Positions 1 through 12,709 are shown, counted from the first letter of the stretch. The stretch is DNA of 64,000 bases from Hemibagrus wyckioides (GCF_019097595.1 NC_080717.1:13262336-13326335); one strand, 5' to 3'. Notes: generated by a model not told the origin, from the sequence alone. Translations and numbers: made by a program.

Positions 1-250
1 ACACATCATCTTCATCAGTGTCCTCATTCAGAGTTGGTGAATAATCTGTGTCCAAAGCGTCTGGCAGCCAGTCCGGAGTCGGATACTCATCTTGGAAAGG
101 TGGTTGCCAGGGGTGTTTCAACATCATTCCCCTGTAGCGAGTTAGTTGTTCTTACTGACCTGACTGTGTGTTTCCTGTCCTCCTCATGGGTCAACATGCA
201 GCAACATGGTGTATCCAGTGACCTGTTTGATCATCCATTTCTGTAACATT
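1..250. other. 3' flank of ERV-1 env, unassigned
   Basis: This lies downstream of the env fragment on the minus strand, so it should hold the env end, polypurine tract or 3' LTR. I could not identify any of these; a 70-codon plus-strand frame here shows no family features. Confidence 0.3.
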
Positions 251-934
251 TTAGGGCCCAAATAGGCACAGGAGTATGACCACTGCTACCACTGGTACCA
301 CTAGGGAGAGGTATGGGGCCCATTGCCCACACACCCAGTACCAATCATCACTATGAGGAAGCGTGCCATTTTCTACTGGATGTAATGCCCGGATGTCATG
401 GTTTCTCGCTGCAACTGTTATTACTGCTGTAAGAATCGTAGGTAGTGGCACATGATGAATTGTGTGTTACACCCAGGAATTGATACTCGATGCCCTTGAA
501 ACATGCAGCGAACTTGAAGTGCGGTGGAAAAATGGCTTTGAACCCTCTCGTTTCTTTGATAGCCGTATAAGGTTGTCCTCAGCACTTGTGTACACGTCTG
601 TGTTGTTCTCGCACCACCTGGTTCCTAATTGCTTGATATAGGTAGCATGTGTGAGATTTGCATATAAATTGCTAGAGTTTAAACACATTGGAACAATACA
701 TGTTCCAGCCACTGCTGTGAGCATTGTATTTTCCTATGCTGTTGACGGTTGCAGTGTGTGTGAATTGACTGCCGTGGGCAGGGCATGGCACACATAACAT
801 GACTCATTTGTATGCTGCTCTGCTGTCCAGTTTGCGAACTGCCAGAAGACATTGTCATGTGGGTGTGATTCACTTGGACAGACATTGAGGCTTATCCCTA
901 TCAGCAGAGTGAGGACCTTCATTTTATGTAGCAA
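251..934 (-). pseudogene. ERV-1 env fragments
   Basis: Three overlapping broken frames are seen. The most upstream (734-934) starts with a hydrophobic signal-peptide-like segment and then carries several cysteines and N-glycosylation sequons (NWT, NES), as in an envelope surface subunit. The middle one (467-724) has further sequons. The last (251-451) ends with a run of about 17 hydrophobic residues, like a membrane anchor. The total is far shorter than a normal env gene, so a large internal part is deleted. The product, if any was made, would be a membrane glycoprotein; this copy cannot encode one. Confidence 0.55.
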
Positions 935-1060
935 GTTAGCTTTTCGTGTTTTTAACTGTTTGTCCTATCTACCTGTATGGTGAACTATCACCTTTCGTGA
1001 TGCTCAGGTGCTCGGAATGCGGGTATACCCGATCAGCACTCGTCCCAACTTTACGAGGTT

Positions 1061-2287
1061 TTAGTACACCGACAGGGACAGCGTGACTGTCACTATTCTA
1101 TCTTCATTGATCTCTGGCTCTGGAACTCTCTTGCAATGGCTGGCATGTATCCAGGTTGCTCTTTCCACCACCTTAACTGATGTCTCAGTTGTTAGCAGGA
1201 TCTGGAACAGACCTAGCCACCTTCTGGCTTTCCAATTCTTCTGCCTGAAGTCCTTTACCACGATCCAGTCACCTGGCTTCAAGTCGTGGAGGTCAGTCTG
1301 TTTGGGTTCTGGTAGGGTGTCCTTCACCTGTTTATGGACTACAGACAAAGCAGAGGACAAGTTCGAGCAATAATCAAGCATTTCATCTTCACATTGGCCC
1401 ATGAATCGCCTCGGAGTCGGGGAAGGACCTATTCCTGTATTAGGCGGCCTGCCAAACAGTATCTCAAATGGGCTTAGGTTAGCTTTCCCTCTTATTCGGG
1501 TTCTCATGTGCATTAGCGTGGGTGGCAGGGCTTTTACCCAGGACAGCCCTGTCTCCTCACAGCACTTAACCAATTTGTTTTTTAACGTGCCATTTTCACG
1601 TTCCACTGCACCTCCACTTGCTGGGTGGTAGGTGCAGTGTTGCTTCAAATCAAATCCAAGATACTCACTAATTTGTTGCAATGCATGATTAACAAATGGA
1701 GTCAATTCTGCCAATTCTCTCAGGGATGCCCCATCTAGGAATAATTTCAGTCAGCAGTGCTTTAGCTACTGCACTGACATCTTGTTTGGACATTGGGAAT
1801 GCTTCAATCCATTTTGAGAACATGTCTACTATCACTAGGCAGTACTTTTTCCCTTAGAGGGTGTTAGTTCAATGAAGTCCATTTGTAAGTATTGAAAGGG
1901 ACACACTGGTGGAGGATGTGCACTCTGGGCTATTTTGGTGCCCCGCCCCACATTGTTTGTTGTGCATATAACACATTTTTCACAAAATTTCTGGGAGTAA
2001 ATAGTAAAGCCCTTGGTGAACCAATGTCTTGAGATACTGTTATACATCCCTCCTTTTGACACACGGTCGAGACTGTGTGTCAATTTAGCATGAAATGGAA
2101 ATGTTTAGGCAAACATGGTTTTTGATTGGGGCCTTACCATACCCCGTCTGTGACAGAACACCCCGCCTTTTTCCACACTGCATTTTCCTCTGGTGTGGCT
2201 GATGTCTGTAACTCTTTGATGTCTGCTGCGGGAGTAAAAGCGTTAGTCATACACATACTGTGGTTACGTGCAAGAGGAAGTTTGGCC
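1061..2287 (-). pseudogene. ERV-1 integrase (and end of RNase H), broken
   Basis: The minus-strand frame 1061-1714 carries the end of the integrase core, with a glutamate in a GGAVEREN motif, followed by a C-terminal domain with a W-rich beta segment (DWIVVKDFR...WKARRWLG). The frame 1835-2083 holds the zinc-binding region with CVIC and the start of the core (LQMDFIEL, first catalytic Asp). The region 1715-1834 joins them through stops and frameshifts, as does 2084-2287, which continues toward RNase H. Integrase inserts viral DNA into chromosomes. Spacing fits the neighbouring RNase H, from which it is parted by LINE-A. Confidence 0.8.
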
Positions 2288-2292
2288 GCTGC

Positions 2293-3520
2293 CTATCAGA
2301 ATCAGAAAAAGTTTTATTGCCAGGTACAAGGGTCAGCAAGGAGCACTTTACAGTACTAGGAATTTGTCTTGGTGTCAGGTGCAAACATATACACAGGTAA
2401 ATAATTTAAATAAATACTGTATAAGGTGACTTGTATGAAAATTAGTGCAATAGAAAAATGTAAAAGGTGAAAGTGACTGTAACATATATACAGATGTGAG
2501 GTATGTACACAATGTAGAATGAGAAGTATTGTGTACAAAAGTGTGAGTTTGAATGAACAGTAGTGCAATTTAGAATGTGGAAGTGAGTGTCCGGGTTGGG
2601 GGGGGGGGTCATCTGGGGTAAGTGAGGCACTGTTCAGCAGGCTGACTGCAGTGGGGAAGAAACTGTTGTGGTGTGAGTTCCTGGTCCTGATGGACCGGAG
2701 CCTCTTGCCAGAGGGGAGGGACTGAAAAAGTTTGTGTCTGGGATGAGAGGGGTCGGCTGCAATCTTGGCTGCACGTGTCTGGGTCCTGGAGAGGTACAGC
2801 TCCTGGAGAGATGGAGGACTGTAGCCGATCACCTTCTCAGCAGAGTGGATGACACGCTGAAGCTTGGCCTTGTCCCTGGCTTTAGCTGCAGCAAACCAGA
2901 CTGTGATGGAGGATGTGAGGATAGATTTGATGATGGCAGTGTAGAAGTTCACCAGCATCTTCTCAGGGAGAAGAAACTTCTTCAACTGCCGCAGGAAATA
3001 CATCCTCTGAGCCTTCTTAGTGAGGGAGCTGATGTTCTTCTCCCACTTGAGCTCCTGGTTGATGGTGGTGCCCAGAAAGCGGAAGGACTCGACAGATGTC
3101 ACCGGAGAGCCATAAAGGATGACAGGGGGGAGGGGGTCTGGGTCCTTCCTAAAATCCACCATCATCTCCACTGTCTTGAGAGAGTTGAGCTCCAGGTTGT
3201 TCATGCTGCACCATAGCACCAGATGATCCATCTCACTCCTGTAGGCAGACTCATCCCCATCAGAGATGAGGCCGATGAGGGTGGTGTTGTCAGCAAACTT
3301 CAGGAGTTTGACAGACTGGTGACCAGATGTGCAGCCATTGGTATACAGGGAGAATAGCAGAGGAGAAAGGACACAGCCTTGAGGGGATCCAGTGCTGATG
3401 TTCCGGCAGTCAGAGACATGCTTACCCAGCCTCACAAACTGCCGTCTCTCTGTCAGGAAGTCCATGATCCAACTGCACTTGGAGTCAGGCACATTCAGCT
3501 GGGAGAGATGTCTCTAAGTA
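2293..3520 (-). mobile_element. LINE-A: Rex1/CR1-like LINE, 5'-truncated, inserted in ERV-1
   Basis: The minus-strand frame 2356-3492 is a reverse transcriptase C-terminal half: [19 protein letters not shown], then FADNTTL in place of FADDT (second catalytic Asp changed to Asn), and the usual LINE tail domain ending SFFPTAVSLLNS. The 3' end lies at the left with a TTTTATTGCC/GAATCAG tail. The five-base sequence GCTGC flanks both sides (2288-2292 and 3521-3525), a target-site duplication that marks exact ends. The missing 5' part shows truncation at insertion. Clade assignment is by resemblance only. Confidence 0.88.
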
Positions 3521-4200
3521 GCTGCATCCGCTTTCGCATTGCCCTGTGAAACGGGATAAGTTTTGTTAGTATGAGCTTCACATTTACACACTGCAATTGT
3601 TTTTGGGAGATTGCATCGAGCAGGGCTGATATCAGGGCGTGATGGGTTTACCTGAGGACGTTAAAAACCATCTATGTTTCCAATGTGTCCCAAAATCAAA
3701 TACAACCCCCCAAACATATCTACTATCTGTGTATATGGTCACCATTTTACCCTCTGTTATTTTGCAAGCTTCAGTAAGCACAATCAATTCTGCCACTTGT
3801 GCGGAGAGATTGGATGGAAGTGGTTCTGCTTTCAGAGTGTCATGATGTGCAACTACCGCAAACCCCACACAATTTCGCCCTATGTCAGCATCTCTGGATG
3901 CAGATCCGTCCCAAAAGAGTTCCAAGTCAGGATTCTGGGGCGGTGTCTCTTGAATGTCTGGCCTTGGAATACAAATTTCATTAATCACATCGACACAGTC
4001 ATGTGGTTCTCCATCAGCCTCTGTAAGAAGTGTAGCTGGATTTAATACAGTACATCTTTTCACAGTTATATTAGGCATTTCAAGCAACATTGTATTATAT
4101 CTCAACCACCTTTCCGTGGTCATGTGTGCTGTTTTTTGTTCTAGGAGGAGTTGTGATATGGCGTGTGGGACTAAAAGTGTGAGCTCACTGTAACCTACTA
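3521..4200 (-). pseudogene. ERV-1 RNase H
   Basis: The frame 3632-4123 contains LFWDGSASRD (first catalytic Asp), a conserved glutamate in the AELIVLTEA helix and YTDSRYVWGVVFDFG (catalytic Asp), the pattern of retroviral RNase H, which degrades the RNA strand during reverse transcription. The domain's last segment, with its conserved Asp, is on the far side of LINE-A. At least one frameshift lies near 3631. Confidence 0.82.
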
Positions 4201-4204
4201 TATC

Positions 4205-5730
4205 TCAAGATGCGTTTACCGCTTTTTCTGCAGCTGCAACAGATCTCAAGCACATGGGCAGCCCAGCTGCCACTGGATCCAGTTTTGCTGAGAAGTAAGC
4301 CACTGGGCGCAACTTACCCCCATGATCTTGTAGTAGGACTGATGACATACATCCCTGTTCATCTACTGCTTGGATGAAAGGCCTATTCGAATCTGGAATG
4401 CCCAATGTGGGAGTGGTCTGCAGAGCTCTTTTCAATGCCATGAAGGCCTTTTCAGCCTTGGGCATCCAACTAAGTGCACTGTGGGTCTGTAGACCCTACC
4501 CGTGAGCTATTGCACTCAGAGGGGCCTCGAGGACTGCATAATCCAGAATGAACATTCTACAATAGGAACACATACCCAAAAATGACATCAGCTGTCTCTT
4601 GGTTACCGGTTTCGGTATCTTCTGAATGGCTTCAATTCTGCTATGTTCAAGCTTTTTACCCTGACCTGAAATCAAATACCCTAGAAATTTGACTTCATGC
4701 TGCACAAATTGTAATTTAGATAAACTAGCTTTGTGACTCTCTTCGGCTAAATGTTTCAGCAATTTGATTGTATTCACATTTTTTTTAGTGGGTGCTGCTA
4801 ATAAACAATCGTCTACATACTGAAGTAAAATTGAACCATGAAAGTGAATCCAGGCTTTGTTTTAGTGCCTCATTGTAAATAGTCGGTGATTCACAGTAAC
4901 CCTGTCCCAGTTGGGAGAAAGTGTAAGATTTTCCATTAAACAAAAATGCAAACCAGAACTGACTATCCTTATGTACTGGCACACTAAAGAATGCATTTGC
5001 TAGATCAACTACCGTGAACCACTTATATTCAGGTGTCAATTGCATAAGTATGGTGTAGGGATTTGGTACGTTAGGAGCTCTAGGAATGACTGCATCATTC
5101 ACAGCTTTCAGATCTTGCACAAAGCACCACTCCTCTGGCTCCCCTGGAGCCCTTATTTTCTTAACTGGAAAAATAGGAGTGCATACTGGAGAGTTTTCAC
5201 ATGGAATTATAATTCCTGCCTCTAGCAGGGATTTGAACACAGGAGTTATCCCAGCAATGGCCTCTGGTTTTAATGGGTACTGAGGCTTGCAGGGCCTATA
5301 ATCAGATTTTGGAGTTATTTGTACCGGAGGACAGTTCTTTATTAATCCCACATCATACTTATGTTTTGCCCATAATGTTTCTGGAAGCCCTTGTAACCTA
5401 GGATCTTTAATGGCCAATTGTATGCATGTGGCACAAACTGATGGTTCATGCCTGCCGTCAGGAATCATTTCCACAGTTCTCTCTACCTTAGTCACCCAAT
5501 CGAAGGACATGCTGTAGGCATTTGCCCCCGGGCTAAATTTGACCATTGGGTCAGAAGTTGGGACCCAGTCGATATGCTTCACAACCTTTAAAACCCATGG
5601 ACTGACGTCCTTCCATTTGGCATCAGGTGGCTTTGCCAGAGAGACATGTGGAGCCAAATTCCAAACAGTGAATGGGTGTGGCTTACCCACTCTAACTTTT
5701 TTGCGAGACAGGTCTTCCTCAGCCACGCAA
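4205..5730 (-). pseudogene. ERV-1 reverse transcriptase
   Basis: Minus-strand frames 4785-5726, 4496-4777 and 4205-4465 form one RT. The first has PQYPLKPEA, the fingers region, the VDLANAFFSVPV palm motif (first catalytic Asp) and the FLFNGKSYTFSQLGQGYCESP block, in which a usual Pro is changed. The YVDD catalytic box is readable at about 4797-4818 but in a shifted frame. The middle frame holds the thumb (FLGYLISGQGKKL) and the last the connection (FIQAVDEQGCMSSVLLQ). The protein between protease and RT is unusually long (see 5588-5995). It copies the RNA genome into DNA; this copy is dead. Confidence 0.85.
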
Positions 5731-6270
5731 AAATGTGTATTCCAAAACCCTCATGTGCTGTGCAATGCAATTTGTCAGGTGCCATGAAGTCAGTGCATAC
5801 TGGGTTAGTAAGGACATGTGCTTTGTCAATGAGTGTCCAATTTACTGTTCCTATAGCAGCGTCACACAATTTCCACTCATATACATAGATCAAGCTGCTC
5901 GGATCATACTTAACACAGTGGAACTCCATGCTGTCGGGATAACTGACAGACAATCCCATGTGATCACTGGAAATGCTAATATTAAGCTCACACAAGATCT
6001 CTCCCCAGGAGATTTACCGGGCAACATTCAGATATGATAAAAGAGAATTTCAATGGCCTCAAGCCCTCCAATCTGCATTTTAGTGGTACTGAGAACAGTT
6101 CTGTAACCAGAACCCTCGACGCCCCCATAGAATGCAGAAATCGTCCACTCAGCTTAGGAGGTGTGGCAAATTCACTAGACTTAATCAATGATCTCCCTGC
6201 CCCCGAGTCTACCAAAAATCGGACAGGCTTTTCCTCAATTACAAGTACCAATGTGGGCAATTTTGCATAA
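5731..6270 (-). pseudogene. ERV-1 protease and protease-RT linker
   Basis: The minus-strand frame 5988-6260 holds VRFLVDSGAGRSLI, a retropepsin active site of the DSGA type, and ends LLGRDLV, the conserved flap-side helix of these aspartic proteases. The frame 5588-5995 follows it and gives a cysteine-containing linker of about 100 residues between protease and RT. Retropepsins cut the viral polyproteins. The reading frame changes between the two pieces. Confidence 0.75.
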
Positions 6271-6299
6271 GCTTCTGTCTGATATTTAACATAAGTTCC

Positions 6300-7620
6300 C
6301 TTAGGTTGACCATTTTTGTTCTAAATAAGAGATAGCATTTTGAACAACAACTACATCAGTGACAGGAGAGGTTTGGGTTAGCTTAAGCATGTCTTCTTTG
6401 CATAGCATGAAAGATTGTGACTCACCCAACCATTCTGGAGCCCTCTCCTCCGCTCCCCTCTCTTCTTTTCAATCTCCCATGTGGTTGTTGTTTTGCTGAC
6501 TCTGATGAGATGACTTCTTGGGACAGTCCTTCATCCAATGTTCGTTGGATCCACAAACAAAACATCCACTTTCCTCTGGTCCTCCTCCTTGGCCTCTACC
6601 CCGGCCTCTGCCACGTCCATGTCCTCTACTTTGTCCTCTGTTTCCGGAACTTTGCCCTTGTTGGGTTTGATCAGTGACCATCTGGAGAAGCTTTATGAGT
6701 GTCATCTTCACACCTTCTCTGCTTTTTCTGTTTATCTTGATTCAAGAGCTTTTCTGCATGGACAGCATTGCTGCTCAATCAGTGTGAGTTTGCCAGTGTC
6801 CCATGTTATGCATGTGTCTTTAACTTTTCTTGCAATGTCTTCTTTCAGTCCGTTCATGAAGCTATTTCTAAGGTGTGCCTTGTAAGGCGTCACCCCTTCA
6901 GCGGGACATATCTGCAGGCTTTGTTAGACCGCTGTGAGCATCATGTACCTCCATAAGTCTGGTCAGATATTGTGAAATGGTCTCTTCCTCTGGTGTGACT
7001 GGACACGGGGCTCAAAGGTGTGCTCACTTTTCCTGCCAGGTTTTTTACGACCTTGCTCAGAGCTGCAACTTCTTCCCTCAGTGGGTCAGTCGATTGTTCT
7101 AGTGGAGGTGGTGGCGGCAGGTCAACCGACGTTCAGTTCATATGTCACATCAGTCATATGCTGATGGAGGGCCATGTGCGTCGGTGGCATGTGGATGCAT
7201 CGCTGGCTGGCGAACTTCTAAGCCATGGGCTGCGTTGAACTGCTGCGCCGATGGGGGCGGAGGTGGTGGTCAAATTCTACAACTGACTTAGGACATTGCC
7301 AGTTATGTGCAAGTTTACGTTCATTCACATTCTTAGGTTGTGATTTACTCATTCTATTCTTACTTTCTTTTTCCCACAGTTTAAACGCTGACCAATCAAA
7401 GCCTCCAGCTGTCTCGGACTAAAACTGCCCTTATCTGGAAAGCCACACTCATCCACCCAGAGCACATAATGTTTTAGTGAACCTGGCCCATAGTTATTTA
7501 ACATAAATTTCACATTTCACATTGCTAGACTCACTATGACAAGTCCCAATTTCCCTTACTCAATTTCATGTTTCCAATCTCTGCAGATTTTACTTTTTAC
7601 CAGCTTTCTTCTCCGGAGAA
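6300..7620 (-). pseudogene. ERV-1 gag with one zinc knuckle
   Basis: The minus-strand frame 6469-6711 has an arginine/glycine-rich run followed by CFVCGSNEHWMKDC, a CX2CX4HX4C nucleocapsid zinc knuckle that binds viral RNA. Upstream on the minus strand (6712-7620) the same sense can be followed through several stops, including a matrix-like block (LWVDECGFPDKGSFSPRQLE) near 7390-7470. The gag is therefore about 1.3 kb long but heavily broken. Confidence 0.7.
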
Positions 7621-7640
7621 GGTCCCTCAGAGGACGATAC

Positions 7641-7860
7641 GATGGACTCGTCAGTCCGAAAGGTGGTTTCCTTGAGCCAGCTAAAAGCCTAGGCAAAGAA
7701 ACGAGACGTCTCGTGGGGGTCTTTCACCCCACGTCGTGGAACTCTAGTCTGTGGATCTCCTGACTCTAGTCAGTGTCAGTCAGAGTCAGTGTTATCTTGC
7801 CCAATTTATGACGGTCCCAGATGCGTCTCCTCTCAGTTCCTTACCCTGCCAACTTAGTTC
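7641..7860. other. possible ERV-1 leader or LTR part, GC-rich with hairpins
   Basis: This short GC-rich stretch lies just 5' of ERV-1 gag. It contains two inverted repeats: GGACT-CGTC-AGTCC near 7647-7660 and CGTGGGG...CCCCACG near 7710-7731. No LTR partner or primer site could be fixed. Confidence 0.3.
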
Positions 7861-9533
7861 CCCTTAGAAGTGACATACTGTCTTCAACGATTATAAAAAG
7901 AAATACAACTCTCAGCATATTTCAAGTCTTTTGCACACATATACATAACAATCCACAGAGGATTCTAAAAAATAAATTATATTTTCATTATTCCTTAAGC
8001 AATTTATAAACCATAATAGTGGAGCTATGTTGCACCCTATGTTTTTGAGTTTCATACTTCATACTCAGTGTGTTTTTGGCTCTGTGTTATAAATGAAATG
8101 CAGAATGTTTAGATCCTTAAATGCTTTAGAAAAATATTTGGAATTTCATACTGGATCAAAAAAATGCTTTGATCACTTTGAATTTAACACAGTATGTTTC
8201 CCATAGAGGTATCTATTTTTTTTGTTTTTTAATTTATTTAAATAAATTGTATTTATTTATTTTTTTTAAACCAGCAACCCACTGAAAAACAAACTTTATT
8301 CAACCCCTGAACCAGATGCCCTGTGGACCATTCTGGGAAACTTTATACATATTCTATGTAACATTATTATATTTTAAAACAACAATGTTGTTCACAAATC
8401 AAGAAAGTTTTATTTACAGACTACAGCTACAACCTTCTAATTATATTTAAACAGATTTATCTCAATGTTTTGGTTTATTAAATTCTGTGAAGATCAGAAA
8501 AGTAATTCAATTATAATGCCTGTTTTTTTTGTTGTTTTTTTTTAGATTTTCTTTTATTACAATTCAAAATGACAATTAAAGAATAATGTAAAACATATGT
8601 AAATATAGGTTTTGCAACATTTTAAAAATATTTTTTGGACAGCCTAGCAGATCAGGTAGCTCTGTGCACAGTGTGTGTGGTCTGAATCAGCAATGTGGTC
8701 AGGAACAATGGCTTACATTATGAAAACATATTTCTTTTGTGCAGAAATATGATTTTACTTTGGAGCTCAGTAAGGTTGTTCTGATTTGGGTCAACTCTCA
8801 TTCTCATTGTTGAAATGTACAATATGTTAGATGTACCTCTGCTTTTAAAATCTGGCAGTTAACTGGAAATATCATACTGCAGACTTGGTTGCTTAATTAT
8901 GCTAGGGAAAGAAGTAGTGAATTAAGACCTGAATGCTAGATGACACACTGAATTAAGTGAAAAAAGTTGTTTGTTTCTATTCATTCATTCATTCATTCAT
9001 TCATTCATTCAGGGCACAAAAAGAATTTTTTCATTTTTGCTGTCATTGTTAGCCTTGACTTTGCTCTTGTTTGTGAGTGCTATACATTATAGTACATCAT
9101 GAACAGTTGCAATGTATAGGTAACAGATTATGAATATCTAATACAATAAGCCAGTCTCATCCATTCATCCATCCATCCATATATTCAATCTATCTATCTA
9201 AGCTCCACACAGTCAACTGATGCACCTACCTTATGTTTTATTTTGATTTTTCTGTTATTTTCTTTAAAACATTGCTTTAAAAACATTATTTGTTGTAAAT
9301 CACCACAACATGACAGTACTTGCAGTTTAGATACCCAGATAAAGAAAAACACAAGCTTTCTACTTATAGATGTAGATTGCTTAGCTTGTTTAAGTTTGAC
9401 TAAAGGGCTTTACCTGATGGCTAAATCTTAATCAAATTAACATTTGATTATATTGATCATATTGATTGTGTATTGCATTAAGAATGAATATAATTTTCTA
9501 AAGTTTTCTCTTCTCCATCTGACTTATTCATAG
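7861..9533. other. AT-rich host intron, nothing recognised except a simple repeat
   Basis: I see no coding frame or mobile element. A tetranucleotide run (ATTC)n lies at 8981-9010 and short CATC/CTAT runs at 9160-9200. Upstream formin exons are not visible here. Confidence 0.6.
8981..9010. repeat. (ATTC)n microsatellite
   Basis: About seven tandem copies of the tetranucleotide are present. Confidence 0.95.
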
Positions 9534-9930
<397 letters not shown>

Positions 9931-9939
9931 AAGCTGGGC

Positions 9940-10148
9940 TTGGAAGCCAGCTTCGATTCCCAGGCAGGGAGCTAACCCAGCCACTGAAGAGTTAATTCTC
10001 AGTGCTGGGCTGGTCCCAAGCCCGGATAAAATGGGAGGGTTGTGACAGGAAGGGCGTCTGGCGTAAAACCTTTGCCAAGTCAAAACATGTGGACCAAATG
10101 ATCCACTGTGGCAACCCCAAACATGGAGCAGCTGAAAGAACAACAAAA
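9940..10148 (+). repeat. RTE-like LINE 3' end (or SINE with that tail)
   Basis: The sequence includes GGAAGGGCGTCTGGCGTAAA and CCACTGTGGCAACCCC and ends in GGAGCAGCTGAAAGAACAAC. I recognise this as a very common fish interspersed repeat that forms the 3' end of RTE-type LINEs. An RTE-type LINE body lies 550 bases downstream in the same orientation, which is consistent. Confidence 0.6.
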
Positions 10149-10294
10149 CATTGAATGAAATGTTTGGTTGAATCCTTTCCTGGTCGTTGATTAATTAGTT
10201 ACCTAATTTATTTTATGTGCTTGGCTGTACCACATAGCATTTATGTGCTATGCTGAAGGGGTGAATCATTGTTTGAATGTTGTGTGTGTATGTA

Positions 10295-10431
<137 letters not shown>

Positions 10432-10689
10432 ACACACACATACATACAGTACACCCCTCACATTTTTGTAAATACTTTATTATATCTATTCATGTGACAG
10501 CACTGAAGAAATGACACTCTGCTACAATGTAAAGTAGTGTGTGTACAGCCTGTATGACAGTGTAAACTTGCTGTCCCCTCAAAATAACTCAACACACAGC
10601 CATTAAACCGTTCGCCCCTAAGTGGAAATTTCCACTCTCCTCCGTCCCCTACTTCTTTAACCAACAGTAGCAACCAACAGCCAATTTCC

Positions 10690-12640
10690 ATCGGCGCCCT
10701 GTAGGTCAACGGTGACAATGGCGATCATTGTTATCCCAGGCCTGAGAATAAGAACTCTGAATGTTGGTACTATGACAGGGAAAGGTAGAGAGTTGGCTGA
10801 TATGATGGAGAGATGGAAGGTGGATATACTGTGTGTACAGGAGACCAGGTAGAAGGGTAGCAAGGCTCGTAGTATAGGAGCAGGTTTCAAGCTGTTTTAT
10901 TATGGTGTTGATAGTAAGAAAAATGGGGTAGGTGTGGTCCTGAAGGTGAAGAGAGATTGAAGGGGTGATTGTTGTTAGTGGTTATGCCCCACAGGTAGGT
11001 TGTGAGTTAGAAGAGAAAGAGAGATTCTGGAGTGAATTAGATGAGGTGATAGAGAATATTCCCACGAATAGAGAGTGAGTGATAGGAGCAGATTTTAATG
11101 GACATGTTGGTGTGGGGAACATAGGTGATGAGGAGATGATGAGGGCAAGTTTGGAGTTAAGGAAAGGAACCTTGAAGGACAGATGGTAGTGTACTTTGCT
11201 AAGAGGATGGACATGGCATCAAGTGACTTACAAGAGTGGAGGTAGGAGCACACAGGTAGACTACATCCTATGTAGAAGAGGCAATATGAAAGAGATTAGT
11301 GACTGTAAAGTGGTAGTTGATTGTCTGTAAGAAGAAGAGGTCAAAGACAGAGAAGAAAAACAAGTGGTGGAAGCTGAAAAAGGAGGAATGTTGTGAGGAA
11401 TTTAGACAGAAGTTGAGGCAGGCTCTGGTTAGATAGTGCTGCCAGATGACTGGGAAACTACAGTAGAAGTGATCATGGAGACAGGAAGGTGCTGGGTGTG
11501 TCATCTGGAAGGAGGAAAGAAGACAAAGAGATTTGGTGATGGAATGAGGAAGTTCAGGATAGTATTCAGAGGAAGAGATTAGCCAAGAAGAAGTGGAACA
11601 TGGACAGGACTGAAGAGAATAGACAGGAATACAAGGAGTTACAGTGCAGAGTAAAGAGGGTGGTGTCTAAGGCCAAGCAGAAGGCATATGATGAGGATGA
11701 AAAGTGGAAAGGCAGGTCCTTACGACATCCTGGTGGAGGTCTGGAAGTGTCTAGGAGAGGCAGCAATGGAATTTTTAACTAGTCTGTTTAACAGGGTTTT
11801 AGAGAGTGAGAGGATTCCTGAGGAATGGAGAAGAAATGTATAAGTGCTGATCTTTAAGAATAAGGGTGACGTGCAGAGTTGCAGTAACTATAGGGGGATA
11901 AAGTTGATGAGCCATACAATGAAGCTATGGGAAAGAGTAGTGGAAGCTAGGTTAAGGAAGGTAGTGGAAATTTGTGAGCAGCAGTATGGCTTCATGTCTA
12001 GAAAGAGCACAAAAGATGCAATTTTTGCTCTGAGAAGTTTGATGGAGAATTGTAGGGATGGTCAGAGAGAGTTGCACTGAGTGTTTGTTGACTTGGAGAA
12101 AGCGTATGCCAAGAGAAGAGCTCTGGTACTGTATGAGGAAGTCAGGAGTAGCAGAAAAGTATGTAGGAGAGGAGCAGGACAGTGGTGAGGTGTGCTGTAG
12201 GGCAGACAGAGGAGTTCAAAGTGGAGGTGGGACTGCATCAGGGATCGGCTCTGAGCTCCTTTCTGTTTGCTATGGTGATGGACCAGTTATCAGAGGAGGT
12301 CAGACAGGAGTCTCTTTGGACAATGATGTTTTGCAGATGACATTGTGATCTGTGGTGAGAGCAGGGAGCAGGTGGAGGAAAACCTGGGGAGGTGGAGGTT
12401 TGTGCTGGAGAGAAGAGGAATGAAAGTCAGTCATAGTAAGACTGAGTACATATGTGTGAATGAAAGGGAGGGAACAGTATGGACAGGGTGAAGAAGGTAC
12501 AGGAGTTTAAGTATTTAGGGTCAACAATCCAGAGTAATGGAGAGTGTGGGAAAGAGGTAAAGAAGCAAGTGTAGGCAGGTTGGAATGGGTGGAGAAAGGT
12601 GTCGGGAGTTCTGTGTGATAGAAAAATATCAGTGAGAATC
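10690..12640 (+). mobile_element. RTE-like LINE, frameshifted, 3' end missing
   Basis: The plus-strand translation starts with an apurinic endonuclease-like domain: LRIRTLNVGTMTGKGRELAD, then KVDILCVQETR and, near 11080, GADFNGHVG. Downstream come RTEENRQEYKEL (11600-11640), the RT start IFKNKGDVQSCSNYRGIKLM (11844-11905), YGFMSRKSTKDAIFALRSLM, and the degraded FADDIVIC region near 12330. At least eight frameshifts and stops interrupt it. A short deletion lies between about 11740 and 11760, where the frame jumps to the SLFNRVLESERIPEEW block. The body ends at a TA tract at 12646 rather than at a normal 3' tail. The encoded enzyme nicks DNA and primes reverse transcription. Confidence 0.85.
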
Positions 12641-12645
12641 AAGGG

Positions 12646-12646
12646 T

Positions 12647-12704
<58 letters not shown>

Positions 12705-12709
12705 TAAGA

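Larger units (their letters stand above)
1..7640 (-). mobile_element. ERV-1: degenerate endogenous retrovirus, minus strand, starts outside the window
   Basis: Reading the minus strand from right to left, gag-like sequence with a zinc knuckle (6300-7620), a protease (5988-6270), reverse transcriptase (4205-5730), RNase H (3521-4200), integrase (1061-2287) and env fragments (251-934) follow in retroviral order. Many stops and frameshifts separate the pieces. The order, the YVDD motif and the presence of env sequence indicate a class I (gamma/epsilon-like) fish retrovirus. LTRs were not recognised: the left end may lie beyond base 1, and the right LTR may lie near 7640-7860 but has no partner in view. 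A LINE copy splits it at 2293-3520. Confidence 0.85.

Noticed and set aside
2734..3216. 160-codon plus-strand frame
   Set aside because: It is the opposite-strand shadow of the LINE-A reverse transcriptase and has no family features.
7630..7680. Possible hammerhead ribozyme (CTGACGAG on the minus strand, stem followed by GAAA on the plus strand)
   Set aside because: The two core halves lie on opposite strands or at wrong spacing, so the CUGANGA-stem-GAAA order is not met on either strand.
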